Below are positions 36,817 to 44,575 of a stretch of DNA of 48,236 nucleotides, piece by piece (position 1 is the first letter of the stretch; each line of letters starts with the position of its first letter). Source of the DNA: Myxococcaceae bacterium JPH2 (lineage in GTDB: Bacteria > Myxococcota > Myxococcia > Myxococcales > Myxococcaceae). The notes beneath the pieces were generated by a model that was given only the letters and a program-made list of their open reading frames with translations, was not told the DNA's origin and ran no database searches. Location: assembly GCA_016458225.1 (NCBI GenBank), contig JAEMGR010000027.1, forward strand, positions 1 to 48,236, written 5' to 3'. The position numbers and the translations under genes are program-made.

Positions 36817-37059
36817 CTACAGATCGGGCTTCTGCTCCGAGTGCTCGGATTTGGTGTTCGACTCCTTGTTCTTCGGCTCTTTCTTGGCCGCGGCGTCGTC
36901 CTCGACCTTCAGCTTCTTGGGGGTGGGGGACCTGGCCTCCTGGGCTTCGGCCGGCGAGGGCGGCTTCGCGGTGGCGGGGGGGGACTGCGAGGGCGTCTTC
37001 TCCGTGGCGAAGGCGCTCGAGGCGACACAGACAAGGCAAACAGCCAACCAGCATTTCAT
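36817..37059 (-). CDS. Small secreted Lys/Pro/Glu-rich protein, 80 aa
   Basis: A signal peptide (MKCWLAVCLVCVASSAFAT) leads into a disordered, Pro- then Lys/Glu-rich mature part (KPPSPAEAQEARSP, KKLKVEDDAAAKKEPKNKE). No folded domain or cysteine in the mature protein. GGAAGGA lies upstream of the ATG at 37059. Probably first gene of a short operon with the 124-aa secreted protein. Function unknown. Confidence 0.7.
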   Translation of the reverse strand: MKCWLAVCLVCVASSAFATEKTPSQSPPATAKPPSPAEAQEARSPTPKKLKVEDDAAAKKEPKNKESNTKSEHSEQKPDL

Positions 37060-37415
37060 GTGGACGGGTCCTTCCAGGGTCCAGCCCTATGCCAGTGAAT
37101 GGGTTGAAGTAACGGCTCGTAAGGCAACGGCGAGCGTGCCCGCGCAAGGGTGGGCTCGCAATGGCCTCACTTTCGCGCTGTGTGGCCGGCGACACTTCCC
37201 GCGCGCTTGGAATGGAGATGCGGGCCCAGCCTCGTGGGCGGACGGACTGGAATGACAGCTCAGGTTCGCGAGCGCACGAGAGCCATGGGCGTCACTCCGA
37301 GCGGAGGTCGGGAGAAGAGACCGGAGTCTCTTGGGGAGCGGTGAACGGTGTGGTTGCTGCTAGCGTCGCGCGACACCTCATCGTGCGATGCGGACCGCAT
37401 CGACTGGAGCATTCC
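37060..37415. other. Divergent intergenic region
   Basis: About 355 bp between the small secreted-protein operon (minus) and the TPR gene (plus). Frames here are Arg/Ser/His-rich and unlike proteins. It must contain both promoters, but no clear -35/-10 pair or dyad was found. Confidence 0.4.
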
Positions 37416-38783
37416 GTGGACGACACCTTTGACGCTCGGCTCGAGGAGGCCCGGACGGCGCTGTCCGCGCAGGCGCCGCAAGACGCGTTCGGCCACCTCC
37501 GTCCCGTGTTGGCCTATCCCGGTGCGTCCGAGCTGGCGGTTGCCACCCAGTGGGCCGAGGCCTGGGACCTCTTCGCGCGCATCGCGGGGGCGCTGGAGGC
37601 CTCCGCGCTGGAAGGTGCCGCGCGGAACGTGGTGAAGCAGCCCACGGACGCCGAGGGCCTGTATGCGCTGGGCTTCGCGCTCGTGGACCAGGGGCTCAAC
37701 GACGTCGCCGCGACGGTCCTCGCCCGAGGCCACCGCGAGGCGCCCGACTCGGTGGAGATGCTCCAGGAGTGGGTGGCCGCGCTGGAGGGAATGGGGGCTT
37801 CAGCGGAGGCGGTCCGCGTCCTTCACGCGGTTCCTCAGCTCGTGAAGGACAACCCTTTCCTCACGTACCTGCTCGCATTCAACGCGTTGATGACGGGGGA
37901 CCTGCTGGAGCCGCGCACGTGCGTCGCCCGGCTCGAGGCGCGGATGGCTGAGCCCCTGGAGGACTCCGAGGAGCCCCCCTTGCCGCTCTCGGACTTGGTG
38001 GAGCGCTTGAAGGGCTGTCTGGCTCGCGCGGATGCCATTCGAGCCGTCACCCCGCTCGACACGCGGGACCTGCGGGGCTGGCACGCGGTCATCACGGGGG
38101 GCCTGTTGCTGCACCTGTCTCCCTATGGGCGCGATGAAGGCATGAATGGCCGATATGCCTTCGTGCAGGACTCCGAGCAGAACTGTCTGGAAGGCATTCA
38201 TCGCGTGGCCGCGGTGCTGGCTCGGATCGAGCGCGCCGTGCCGTGCGTCTTCATCCTCCCCGAGCGTGACAGCGCCATCCTCGGGCTCGCCACCGCGCAG
38301 GTGCTGGGTCTGCGCGCGGTCCCCTGGCCGGAAGGGGGCACGGACGCGCCGGGGTTGGTGGTGGCCTATGACGTGAGCCACCTGGAGGGCTCGCTGCTGG
38401 AGCAGTTGCACGCGCACCGCCCGGGACAAGTGCTGTGGAGTCATGCGTGCCCGTGGACGGAGGCGCCGCCCTTCGCTCCCGACCTCGTCACCTTGCTCTA
38501 TCAGGTGAACGTGTCTCCTTGGGCCCAGCGGCTGGTGCTCTCTCCGGATGGCCAGCAGCCCGAGCGGGCGCCGGCCGAGGAGGGGAGCGAGGCATCCCTG
38601 GCCGAGCGACTCGCCTCGCGGACACGCACGGACGAGGCTCTCGCGGACCTGCCCGAGCTGGGGGAGCTGGCGTCTGCCCTCGCGATGCAGGAGGGCTCGG
38701 GCGTGGCGGGACTCTTCCGCGAGAACGGTCGCCGGCGCCGTCAGTTCACGGACTCGCCCGTGAAGAGCAATCGCTTCGCGTGA
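37416..38783 (+). CDS. TPR-containing hypothetical protein, 455 aa
   Basis: GTG at 37416 with TGGAGC upstream is the best start; the frame is open from 37161 but the earlier part is not protein-like. About residues 5-150 contain helix pairs resembling tetratricopeptide repeats (AEGLYALGFALVDQGLNDVAATVLARGHREAPDSVEMLQEWVAALEGMG). About 210-400 is an alpha/beta region (WHAVITGGLLLHLSPYG, CVFILPERDSAILGLATAQVLGLRAVPWP, PGLVVAYDVSHLEGSLLEQLHAHRPGQVLWSHACPW) that could form a Rossmann-like fold. No signal peptide. I do not recognise the family. A decayed VOC-fold gene follows. Confidence 0.8.
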   Translation: MDDTFDARLEEARTALSAQAPQDAFGHLRPVLAYPGASELAVATQWAEAWDLFARIAGALEASALEGAARNVVKQPTDAEGLYALGFALVDQGLNDVAATVLARGHREAPDSVEMLQEWVAALEGMGASAEAVRVLHAVPQLVKDNPFLTYLLAFNALMTGDLLEPRTCVARLEARMAEPLEDSEEPPLPLSDLVERLKGCLARADAIRAVTPLDTRDLRGWHAVITGGLLLHLSPYGRDEGMNGRYAFVQDSEQNCLEGIHRVAAVLARIERAVPCVFILPERDSAILGLATAQVLGLRAVPWPEGGTDAPGLVVAYDVSHLEGSLLEQLHAHRPGQVLWSHACPWTEAPPFAPDLVTLLYQVNVSPWAQRLVLSPDGQQPERAPAEEGSEASLAERLASRTRTDEALADLPELGELASALAMQEGSGVAGLFRENGRRRRQFTDSPVKSNRFA

Positions 38784-38792
38784 GCGCGCCGC

Positions 38793-39053
38793 ATGGCTGT
38801 CTACGACGCACAGGGGACTCGCGCGAGCGGTCAGCCCGAGGTGGATCGCTCCTGGAGTCGCCTGTCGGAGGGCGGGGATGTGAGGGCGCAGCAGTGCGGT
38901 TGGCTCAAGGACCGCTTCGGCGTGTCGTGGCAGGTCGCGCCCGCCGAACTGCCCCAGCTCATGTCCACGTAGGAGAAGGCGCAGCGGGTGATGGCGGCGA
39001 TCCTGAAGATGAAGAAGCTCGACCTTGAGGCCTCTCGGCGCGCGGCGGGTTGA
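38793..39053 (+). pseudogene. Remnant of a PhnB/3-demethylubiquinone-methyltransferase-like VOC-fold protein
   Basis: Eighty-seven codons from 38793 to a TGA at 39053 read in one frame with a single internal TAG at 38970. The sequence before it (WSRLSEGGD, QQCGWLKDRFGVSWQVAP, LPQLMS) and after it (EKAQRVMAAILKMKKLDLEA) matches the C-terminal half of PhnB-like VOC proteins. The N-terminal half is missing. This is a truncated gene with a premature stop. Confidence 0.75.
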
Positions 39054-39077
39054 GCGCCGCGCGCCGGAAACCGTGGC

Positions 39078-40688
39078 CTACGGCACTTCGTAGGTCACGG
39101 CGATGGTCGAGTCCACGCTGACCCCGTCCAGGATCAACCGCGAATAGCACGGGTAGACTTTGTTCATGGCGCCGTCGAAGGCCAGGCGGAACGACAGTTG
39201 GCTGCCTTCGGTCTTCCGGTTCTTCCAGCGCAGGTCCGCGAGCGTCGTCACATCCACGCGCAGCCAGTTGAGCTTGGCGCTGGTGCTGAGCGTTCCCGTG
39301 GCGCCACCGGCCATGTCGTAGTCCGTGATGTCGAGCTTCCCGTAGTCCACCGCTGTCCAGGTGAGGGGGCCCCATTGGGTGTATGGATTGTCGATGACAT
39401 TGTCCTGATAGACGGAGAGGGTCGCGGCGGTGATGCGCGTGGCGTTGGGGTCGATGGACGTCATGTCATAGCTGGCGAACGCTCGGGAGCGATGGAGACC
39501 GGAGCCGCCAGCGACGGTCACATCGCCTACGGAGACATCGGTGCCTTGGTACGCGTAGCGGTAGTCCGTCGTCAGTGACTTCGTCACCCTTCCCGCCGTG
39601 GTGGTGTCCAGCTTCAGCACCGCCTGCTCGGAGCGGATGATTCGCATCACATCCTTGCCGCTCGCGGCCACCAACGCGTTGCCCGCGCGGTCCGTCGCCG
39701 CGCTCGTGAGACTCCAGTCGATGAAGCTTCCGTAGCTGGCGTTACCTCGGAAGGTGAGGACCCGTCCGTCGGTCGACCAGGAGAGGGTGCCGAGCACGGG
39801 GACGGGCTGCGTACCCTGCCTTGCGGTGACGAGGAGCGCGGCGTCCGTCGAGGGGCGATCCATGGGCTCGGAGAAGGTGAGGACGAGGTCGAAGTCCTGC
39901 GGGAGCCCCTTCGCTCCCGGCACGGGGCCGACCACGGTGGGGCGAGTCGTGTCTTGCGCCATCACCTTGAAGCGAGCGGTTCTCTCGGTGCCCAGCGAGT
40001 TGCCTGCCACATCCTGAGCCTCGGCGTGCACTCCCCATTCCACTTGCTGGGTCCAGGCCCATGGAGCATCCGGGGTGAAGACGAGGCGCGTGTCCTGCTC
40101 CTCCCACGTGAAGGTCCCGTTGTGACTCGCCGCACCGGTGATGAAGAAGGCCGCCACGGTCGACGTCCGCTCCATGGGCTTGCTGAAGGTGATGCGGAGC
40201 GCCTCTCGAGGCGCGACGTTTGGATCTCCATCCTCCGGAGTCATGAGTCTCACCACGGGCTTCGTGGGATCCTTCACGGTGAACAGGCCAGACGCAGACT
40301 CTTGGATGGCGTTGCCCGCGCGGTCCTTCGCGCCGGTCCCCAGGTGCCAGTGAATCTGTTGGCCCGGGGGGAGGGCCGTCCCGGGGGTGGCGGTCAGCAC
40401 CGTGCCGGCGGTGTTCATCGCGATCATCATCGTGAGGATCGCGGTCTCCTCGATGCGGAAGGACTGCATGACCGATTCCGAATCCATGGGCTCGGAGAAC
40501 GTCACGGTGAGCGTCGCGGTGTTCTCCACCTGGCGGGCGCCATGCTCCGGGACCACGGAGCTGATCCGAGGCGGCGTGGTGTCCTTCGTGGGGAGCGGTT
40601 CCTCGCCACCTCCCGGAGGGTTGTCGACCCCGGGACCGCATGCTCCCCACAGCATCCCCAACAGGCCCCACACCGCGACTCGCTTCAT
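39078..40688 (-). CDS. Lipoprotein with Big_5/SbsA Ig-like domains and DNRLRE-like C-terminus
   Basis: A 536-residue lipoprotein (lipobox WGAC, Cys17; GAGGA before ATG 40688). Three Ig-like repeats of about 110 residues begin DTTPPRISSVVPEHGA, DPTKPVVRLMTPEDGDPNV and DTTRPTVVGPVPGAKG. Each contains the TFSEPMDxxS or TFSKPMERTS motif of SbsA Ig-like/Big_5 domains and a DRAGN or DVAGN loop. The last 180 residues (SRAFASYDMTSIDPNATRITAATLSVYQ, WTAVDYGKLDITDYD) resemble a DNRLRE/CBM96 domain. A cell-surface adhesive or carbohydrate-binding role is inferred. Confidence 0.9.
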   Translation of the reverse strand: MKRVAVWGLLGMLWGACGPGVDNPPGGGEEPLPTKDTTPPRISSVVPEHGARQVENTATLTVTFSEPMDSESVMQSFRIEETAILTMMIAMNTAGTVLTATPGTALPPGQQIHWHLGTGAKDRAGNAIQESASGLFTVKDPTKPVVRLMTPEDGDPNVAPREALRITFSKPMERTSTVAAFFITGAASHNGTFTWEEQDTRLVFTPDAPWAWTQQVEWGVHAEAQDVAGNSLGTERTARFKVMAQDTTRPTVVGPVPGAKGLPQDFDLVLTFSEPMDRPSTDAALLVTARQGTQPVPVLGTLSWSTDGRVLTFRGNASYGSFIDWSLTSAATDRAGNALVAASGKDVMRIIRSEQAVLKLDTTTAGRVTKSLTTDYRYAYQGTDVSVGDVTVAGGSGLHRSRAFASYDMTSIDPNATRITAATLSVYQDNVIDNPYTQWGPLTWTAVDYGKLDITDYDMAGGATGTLSTSAKLNWLRVDVTTLADLRWKNRKTEGSQLSFRLAFDGAMNKVYPCYSRLILDGVSVDSTIAVTYEVP

Positions 40689-40789
40689 GTCATGTCCTCG
40701 GATCCGGCGGCACATCCACGGCCGCGCGTCATGGGACTGAACCCGCGAGCACATCGGGCTGCGCAAAAATTCGACGCGAGGGCCGTGGT

Positions 40790-42319
40790 TCAGAGCGCGA
40801 AGGCCAGCCCGCCCCAGGCCGCGGGCATGAGGGTCACGGTCTGGTCCTGGCCTCGGCGATAGGCGGTCAGGGGGAACTGCGCCTCCAGCGCCAGCGACAC
40901 GGGGCCCGTCAAGGGCACCTGGAATCCGACCCACGGCGCCACCCCTCCCGCGCCGCTCCACGCCGTGTCGGCCTCTCCCTGCCGCGTCTGGAGGATGGCG
41001 CCGAGCCCCAGCTCCAATCCCACCGAGAGGGTCGCGGGCTCGGTGTGCCAGGAGTGGTGAAACCCGAACCAGCCGAAGACGCTCGTCTCTCGCAGCGTGT
41101 CCAGGCCCCCGGTGGAGAGCGTCACCGCGCCCGAGATGCCCGAGGCGTCACCGCCGCGCACCGCGCCGCGAAAGCCCAGCACGCCACCCATGCCCGAGCC
41201 GACCCGGGCCTGCGCGCCCGCGGCCACGACGGCGGTCCAGCGCGAAGGCGCGGTGGCGGGCGCGCCCTTGGGGGTGGCCTCGATGCGCGCGGGCGTGGCT
41301 CGGAATGCGTCGCGGGTGAGGACCTGCGTTTGCCCTGCTTCCAGTGACACCTGCGCGGAGGTGCGGTCCCCTCTCTCGTTGGCGAGGCGCACCGCGTAGG
41401 TCCCGGGCGGCAAGGCGATGCGGCGCGCCGAGTCGGGCACCAACTCGGCGAGGACTTGCTCGCGAGGCAAAGCCACCACGAGCGCGCGCTGGTAGTCGCT
41501 GGGGATCTCCAGCACGGCGCTGGGGCGCGTCAGCTCGGTGAGCACCAGCTCGCCTCGGCCGGAGAGTCGATAGTCATAGGCGGGGTGCTGGGTGGCGATG
41601 AGCGTGTCGGACGTGTCTCGCACGGTGCGCTCGAAGGCGTAGCGATACGCCTCGGCGAGCGTGACACGGCCATCACCGGAGAGGTCCGCCGCGCCGCGCA
41701 GTCCCGAGACGAGGTGGTGCGTGAAGAACGCGCCGCCCAGCTCGCGCGACTCCAACGCCAGTTCGTCCGCCGCGCTGGACGTGAGCAAGGCTTGCCCCGA
41801 GGAATCCAGCTCGTCCGTCAGGCGGATGTCGAACGTGGGGCCCGGAGCTCCGCCCTTGAGCGCGAGCAAGGCGCCGCTGCGGCAGCTGTCCACCAGCGCC
41901 ACGCGCACGTTGGCGCCGGTGCCTTCCAACCAGCGGCGCAGGTCCGCGTAACGGAGCCGCTCGCGCCCCAGCTCCAGCGCATCGCCGTCCGAGTGGCCCG
42001 AGTAATAGAACGTGAGGATGACTCGCGCCGTGGGGTCTTGATGCCACTGCCGCACCTTCGCGGTGGTCTGCTCCAGCGCGTCGTGCAGCGCCTGGAGTCC
42101 CGGGCTGCGCAGCAGTCGGAGGTCCTCGGGTTTGACGCCGCCGAGTTCCTTGAGGACGCCCGCGACCTTGACGGCATCCGCTTCCGCGTAGCGCAGCGGC
42201 GGCTGCGTCCCGGCGCCGGTGTTGTGGCCCACCACCACGGCGATGCGGAACGTCTCCGCGCTCGCGGCGGAGGCGAAGCCCACGAGCATCACGGCGAAGG
42301 CTCGAAGGAGCGACCTCAT
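40790..42319 (-). CDS. Exported caspase-like (C14/metacaspase family) protease with beta-rich C-terminus
   Basis: A 509-residue protein with a signal peptide (RAFAVMLVGFASAASAE). About 22-230 forms a p20-like caspase domain: FRIAVVVGHN, LRYAEADAVKVAGVLKELGG, catalytic His109 in YYSGHSDGD and catalytic Cys146 in ALVDSCRSGA, then LTSSAADELALESRELGGAFFTHHLVSGLRG. About 240-330 is PEGA-like, and about 370-509 is Gly-rich beta structure with alternating strands (SRWTAVVAAGAQARVG, LSVGLELGLGAILQTRQ, FQVPLTGPVSLALEAQFPLTAY) that looks like an outer-membrane barrel. The domain fusion is unusual. The exported location suggests periplasmic or surface proteolysis. Ribosome site weak at the ATG (42319). 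Confidence 0.88.
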   Translation of the reverse strand: MRSLLRAFAVMLVGFASAASAETFRIAVVVGHNTGAGTQPPLRYAEADAVKVAGVLKELGGVKPEDLRLLRSPGLQALHDALEQTTAKVRQWHQDPTARVILTFYYSGHSDGDALELGRERLRYADLRRWLEGTGANVRVALVDSCRSGALLALKGGAPGPTFDIRLTDELDSSGQALLTSSAADELALESRELGGAFFTHHLVSGLRGAADLSGDGRVTLAEAYRYAFERTVRDTSDTLIATQHPAYDYRLSGRGELVLTELTRPSAVLEIPSDYQRALVVALPREQVLAELVPDSARRIALPPGTYAVRLANERGDRTSAQVSLEAGQTQVLTRDAFRATPARIEATPKGAPATAPSRWTAVVAAGAQARVGSGMGGVLGFRGAVRGGDASGISGAVTLSTGGLDTLRETSVFGWFGFHHSWHTEPATLSVGLELGLGAILQTRQGEADTAWSGAGGVAPWVGFQVPLTGPVSLALEAQFPLTAYRRGQDQTVTLMPAAWGGLAFAL

Positions 42320-42716
42320 GAAGCAGGTGGTTCCGAGCGAACGTGTCCCGTGCTTCGGATCCGATGTGAAGGAGACGGGGAGACTCGCGGTCGGGCGTGG
42401 AGGCATCGAGCGGGATGGGACGGCGGATCCGGATCCGCGGCGCGCAATCTTGGACGAGAGTCCCCGGACAAGTCATCCCACCTCCGTCGTTTCACTCCGG
42501 TGCGCCGTGCGCCTCACGGACCTCCGCCGCGCAGCGCGACGATTCCTTGTCGGGCGCGTCGCCGTTGGGGAGTGGCGACGCCCTGCCTGGATGCGGCTGC
42601 GGAGATGGCGCAGGTCGAAAGTCCGACGATGCGGCCTCATCCCCCGTGACAGGACGAGGCGGGGCGATAACCTGCGCCCGCGAGAATCCACTCGCTGCTT
42701 GAATGAGGCCTCACCT
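42320..42716. other. Divergent intergenic region between caspase-like gene and prxQ
   Basis: About 400 bp with promoters for both genes. It carries two palindromes centred on GGATCC: TCGGATCCGA at 42355-42364 and GCGGATCCGGATCCGC at 42423-42438. No gene is supported here. Confidence 0.5.
42355..42438. promoter_or_regulatory. Paired GGATCC-centred palindromes
   Basis: A 10-bp palindrome (42355-42364) lies 36 bp, and a perfect 16-bp palindrome (42423-42438) about 105 bp, upstream of the caspase-like start. Both share the CGGATCCG core. A regulator-binding role is plausible; there is no known consensus to match. Confidence 0.3.
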
Positions 42717-43181
42717 ATGTCCGCGGAGATTGGAAAGAAGTTTCCGGGCTTCTCGCTGCTCAATCAGGATGGTCGTACCCGGAAGCTGGAGGACTTCGCC
42801 GGCAAGTGGCTCGTGGTGTACGTCTATCCCAAGGACGACACGCCCGGCTGCACCATCCAGGGCAAGTCCTTCACCGCGACGAAGGAAGACTTCACGCGGG
42901 CCAACATCGAGGTCGTGGGTGTGAGCGAAGACGACGTGCAGTCGCACAAGAGCTTCTGCAACAAGTTCGCGTTCACCATCGACCTGCTGGCGGACACCCA
43001 GCACGAGCTGCTGCGCGCGGCTGGCGTGGGACAGTCCGAGTGGAAGGGCACGATGTACTGGGACCGCACGTCCTTCGTCATCGACCCGAAGGGTGTGCTG
43101 CGCAAGGTGTACCAGAAGGTGAACCCGGAAGGGCACGAGCGCGTTCTGCTCGCAGACATCAAGCAGTTGCAGGCGGCCTGA
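42717..43181 (+). CDS. bcp: Peroxiredoxin, PrxQ/BCP type
   Basis: A 154-residue thiol peroxidase that reduces H2O2 and organic peroxides using thioredoxin. The peroxidatic Cys45 is in DDTPGCTIQ. The Cys found five residues later in E. coli BCP is missing (Lys50); Cys81 (HKSFCNKF), 36 residues away, has the spacing of PrxQ enzymes whose resolving Cys is in helix 3. WDRTSFVIDPKGVLRKVYQKV completes the thioredoxin fold. ATG at 42717 has TGAGG upstream. Two tandem hairpins follow. Confidence 0.95.
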   Translation: MSAEIGKKFPGFSLLNQDGRTRKLEDFAGKWLVVYVYPKDDTPGCTIQGKSFTATKEDFTRANIEVVGVSEDDVQSHKSFCNKFAFTIDLLADTQHELLRAAGVGQSEWKGTMYWDRTSFVIDPKGVLRKVYQKVNPEGHERVLLADIKQLQAA

Positions 43182-43191
43182 GCGCGCATCC

Positions 43192-43218
43192 CCCGCGTCG
43201 TGATGGACGCGACGCGGG
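43192..43218 (+). terminator. First of two tandem hairpins after bcp
   Basis: CCCGCGTCG (43192-43200) pairs with CGACGCGGG (43210-43218), loop 9 nt, 10 bp after the bcp stop. Confidence 0.6.
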
Positions 43219-43225
43219 AGCGCGA

Positions 43226-43273
43226 GTGGGCTGACGCTCCCGAACCCATACCGCATCGGGAGCGTCAGCCCAC
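43226..43273. terminator. Long bidirectional hairpin terminator, 18-bp perfect stem
   Basis: GTGGGCTGACGCTCCCGA (43226-43243) pairs perfectly with TCGGGAGCGTCAGCCCAC (43256-43273) across a 12-nt loop. It lies between the convergent bcp and SDR genes, 7 bp from the SDR stop, and probably ends both transcripts. Confidence 0.85.
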
Positions 43274-43280
43274 CGCCGGC

Positions 43281-44105
43281 TCAGAGCGAGGGCTCGACGG
43301 CGCGGGTGAGGCCCAGGGTGTCCGCGTAGCTGTGCAGTCCGCGGATGTGATTGCCACCGTCGACCGCGAGGGTATCTCCAGTCACCCACGACGCCAGGTC
43401 ACTGCAAAGGAACGACACCACCTTGGCGACGTCCTCCGGCTCGCCACAGGGCTTCCCGAGCGGCGTGTGGGCGAAGAACTCGCGCCCCATGGCGCCGGTG
43501 AGCAGGCCGGCGCCTTCCGCCAGCGGCGTGCGGATGGCCCCAGGCGCCACGACATTCACCCGGATGTTGTACCGCCCCAGCTCCGAGGCCGCGACCTTCG
43601 AGAGGTTCGCGAGCGCCGCCTTGGACGCGCAGTAGTGTGCAAGCCCATCCGTCACGGCGGTCTGGTTCAGCGAGGAGATGTTGACGATGGAGCCCGGCTG
43701 TTTGGCGGCGACCAGCGCCTTCGCCAGGAGCTGGGTGAAGAGGAAGGGGCCCTTGAGGTTGATGGCCAGGACCTGGTCGAACTCCTCCACGGGCATGTCG
43801 AGGATGGGGCGCAAGGTGGCCGTGCCCGCGTTGTTCACGAGGATGCCCGGGAGGCCAAACTCTCGCGTCGCGAGCGCGATGGCGCGAGTGACGTCCTCCA
43901 CCCGGACCACGTCGCCCGCGAAAGGCACGGCCCGCGTACGTCCCTCCGATGCCTTGTTGAGTTCCGCAGCGGCTGCCTCCACCTTCTCCGGCGTCCGTCC
44001 AAAGAGCAGCACGTTGGCTCCGTCTCGCATGAGCCGCGAGGCGATTCCCAATCCGATGCCCTGTCCCGCCCCCGTCACAATGGCACTGCCTGACACCAGC
44101 TTCAT
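43281..44105 (-). CDS. Short-chain dehydrogenase/reductase
   Basis: A 274-residue NAD(P)-dependent oxidoreductase with cofactor loop TGAGQGIG (11-18), NNAG, catalytic Ser in NISSLNQTAV and YxxxK as YCASKAALANLSK; the AINLKGPFLF and VAPGAIRTPL segments are typical. FGRTP after the second strand suggests NADP preference through the Arg, but this is weak. ATG at 44105 has AGGAG upstream. A single gene, convergent with bcp. Substrate unknown. Confidence 0.93.
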   Translation of the reverse strand: MKLVSGSAIVTGAGQGIGLGIASRLMRDGANVLLFGRTPEKVEAAAAELNKASEGRTRAVPFAGDVVRVEDVTRAIALATREFGLPGILVNNAGTATLRPILDMPVEEFDQVLAINLKGPFLFTQLLAKALVAAKQPGSIVNISSLNQTAVTDGLAHYCASKAALANLSKVAASELGRYNIRVNVVAPGAIRTPLAEGAGLLTGAMGREFFAHTPLGKPCGEPEDVAKVVSFLCSDLASWVTGDTLAVDGGNHIRGLHSYADTLGLTRAVEPSL

Positions 44106-44575
44106 GATGACTCCTATTGCAGAGAGAGAGTGGAACCCTAGCAGCAGCATGCGCAGCCGGCGCCGCGTCGCCCTTCACGGTGCGGTGCTCACGGCGCGAG
44201 CACTCCGTTGAGGGATGCGATGGTGTTGGCTTCCACCCGGTCGTGGCCGGCACGGGGCGCTCGCGGACGATGCCGCACGCGATGCGGCGAGCGTAGGGGC
44301 CGGGGAATTCCCTGAGGTGCCGCCAGGAATGGCTTGTTCACCGCCGGACAGCAGGGATTCTTGCTGTCCCTGGGCTGTTGGGGCGCGGCTGATGGGGGTG
44401 CCCTGGCCCGCGGTCGAACGCGTGCGGTGTCTTGTCTGTATTTGCCGCCTGTGGTGGCACTGGGGGGGCTTGTTCGTGCTCCCTCGGGCGACGTCCTGGT
44501 TCTCCGCCTGCGATTCGCGGAGGATGGTCGTCCTCGGGGCGCGAGGTTCTTTTGCCCCGACGATGGAGGCTTGCC
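44106..44575. other. Intergenic region between SDR and serine-hydrolase-fold gene
   Basis: About 470 bp without a convincing gene. It includes an 8-bp hairpin, GGACAGCA/TGCTGTCC at 44346-44369, with an AT-containing loop. The minus-strand frame near 44189-44260 could be the tail of a decayed gene, but no family is recognised. Confidence 0.4.

Noticed and set aside
44189-44260. Possible C-terminal gene fragment on the minus strand
   Set aside because: Too short to assign, and no matching sequence upstream in any frame.
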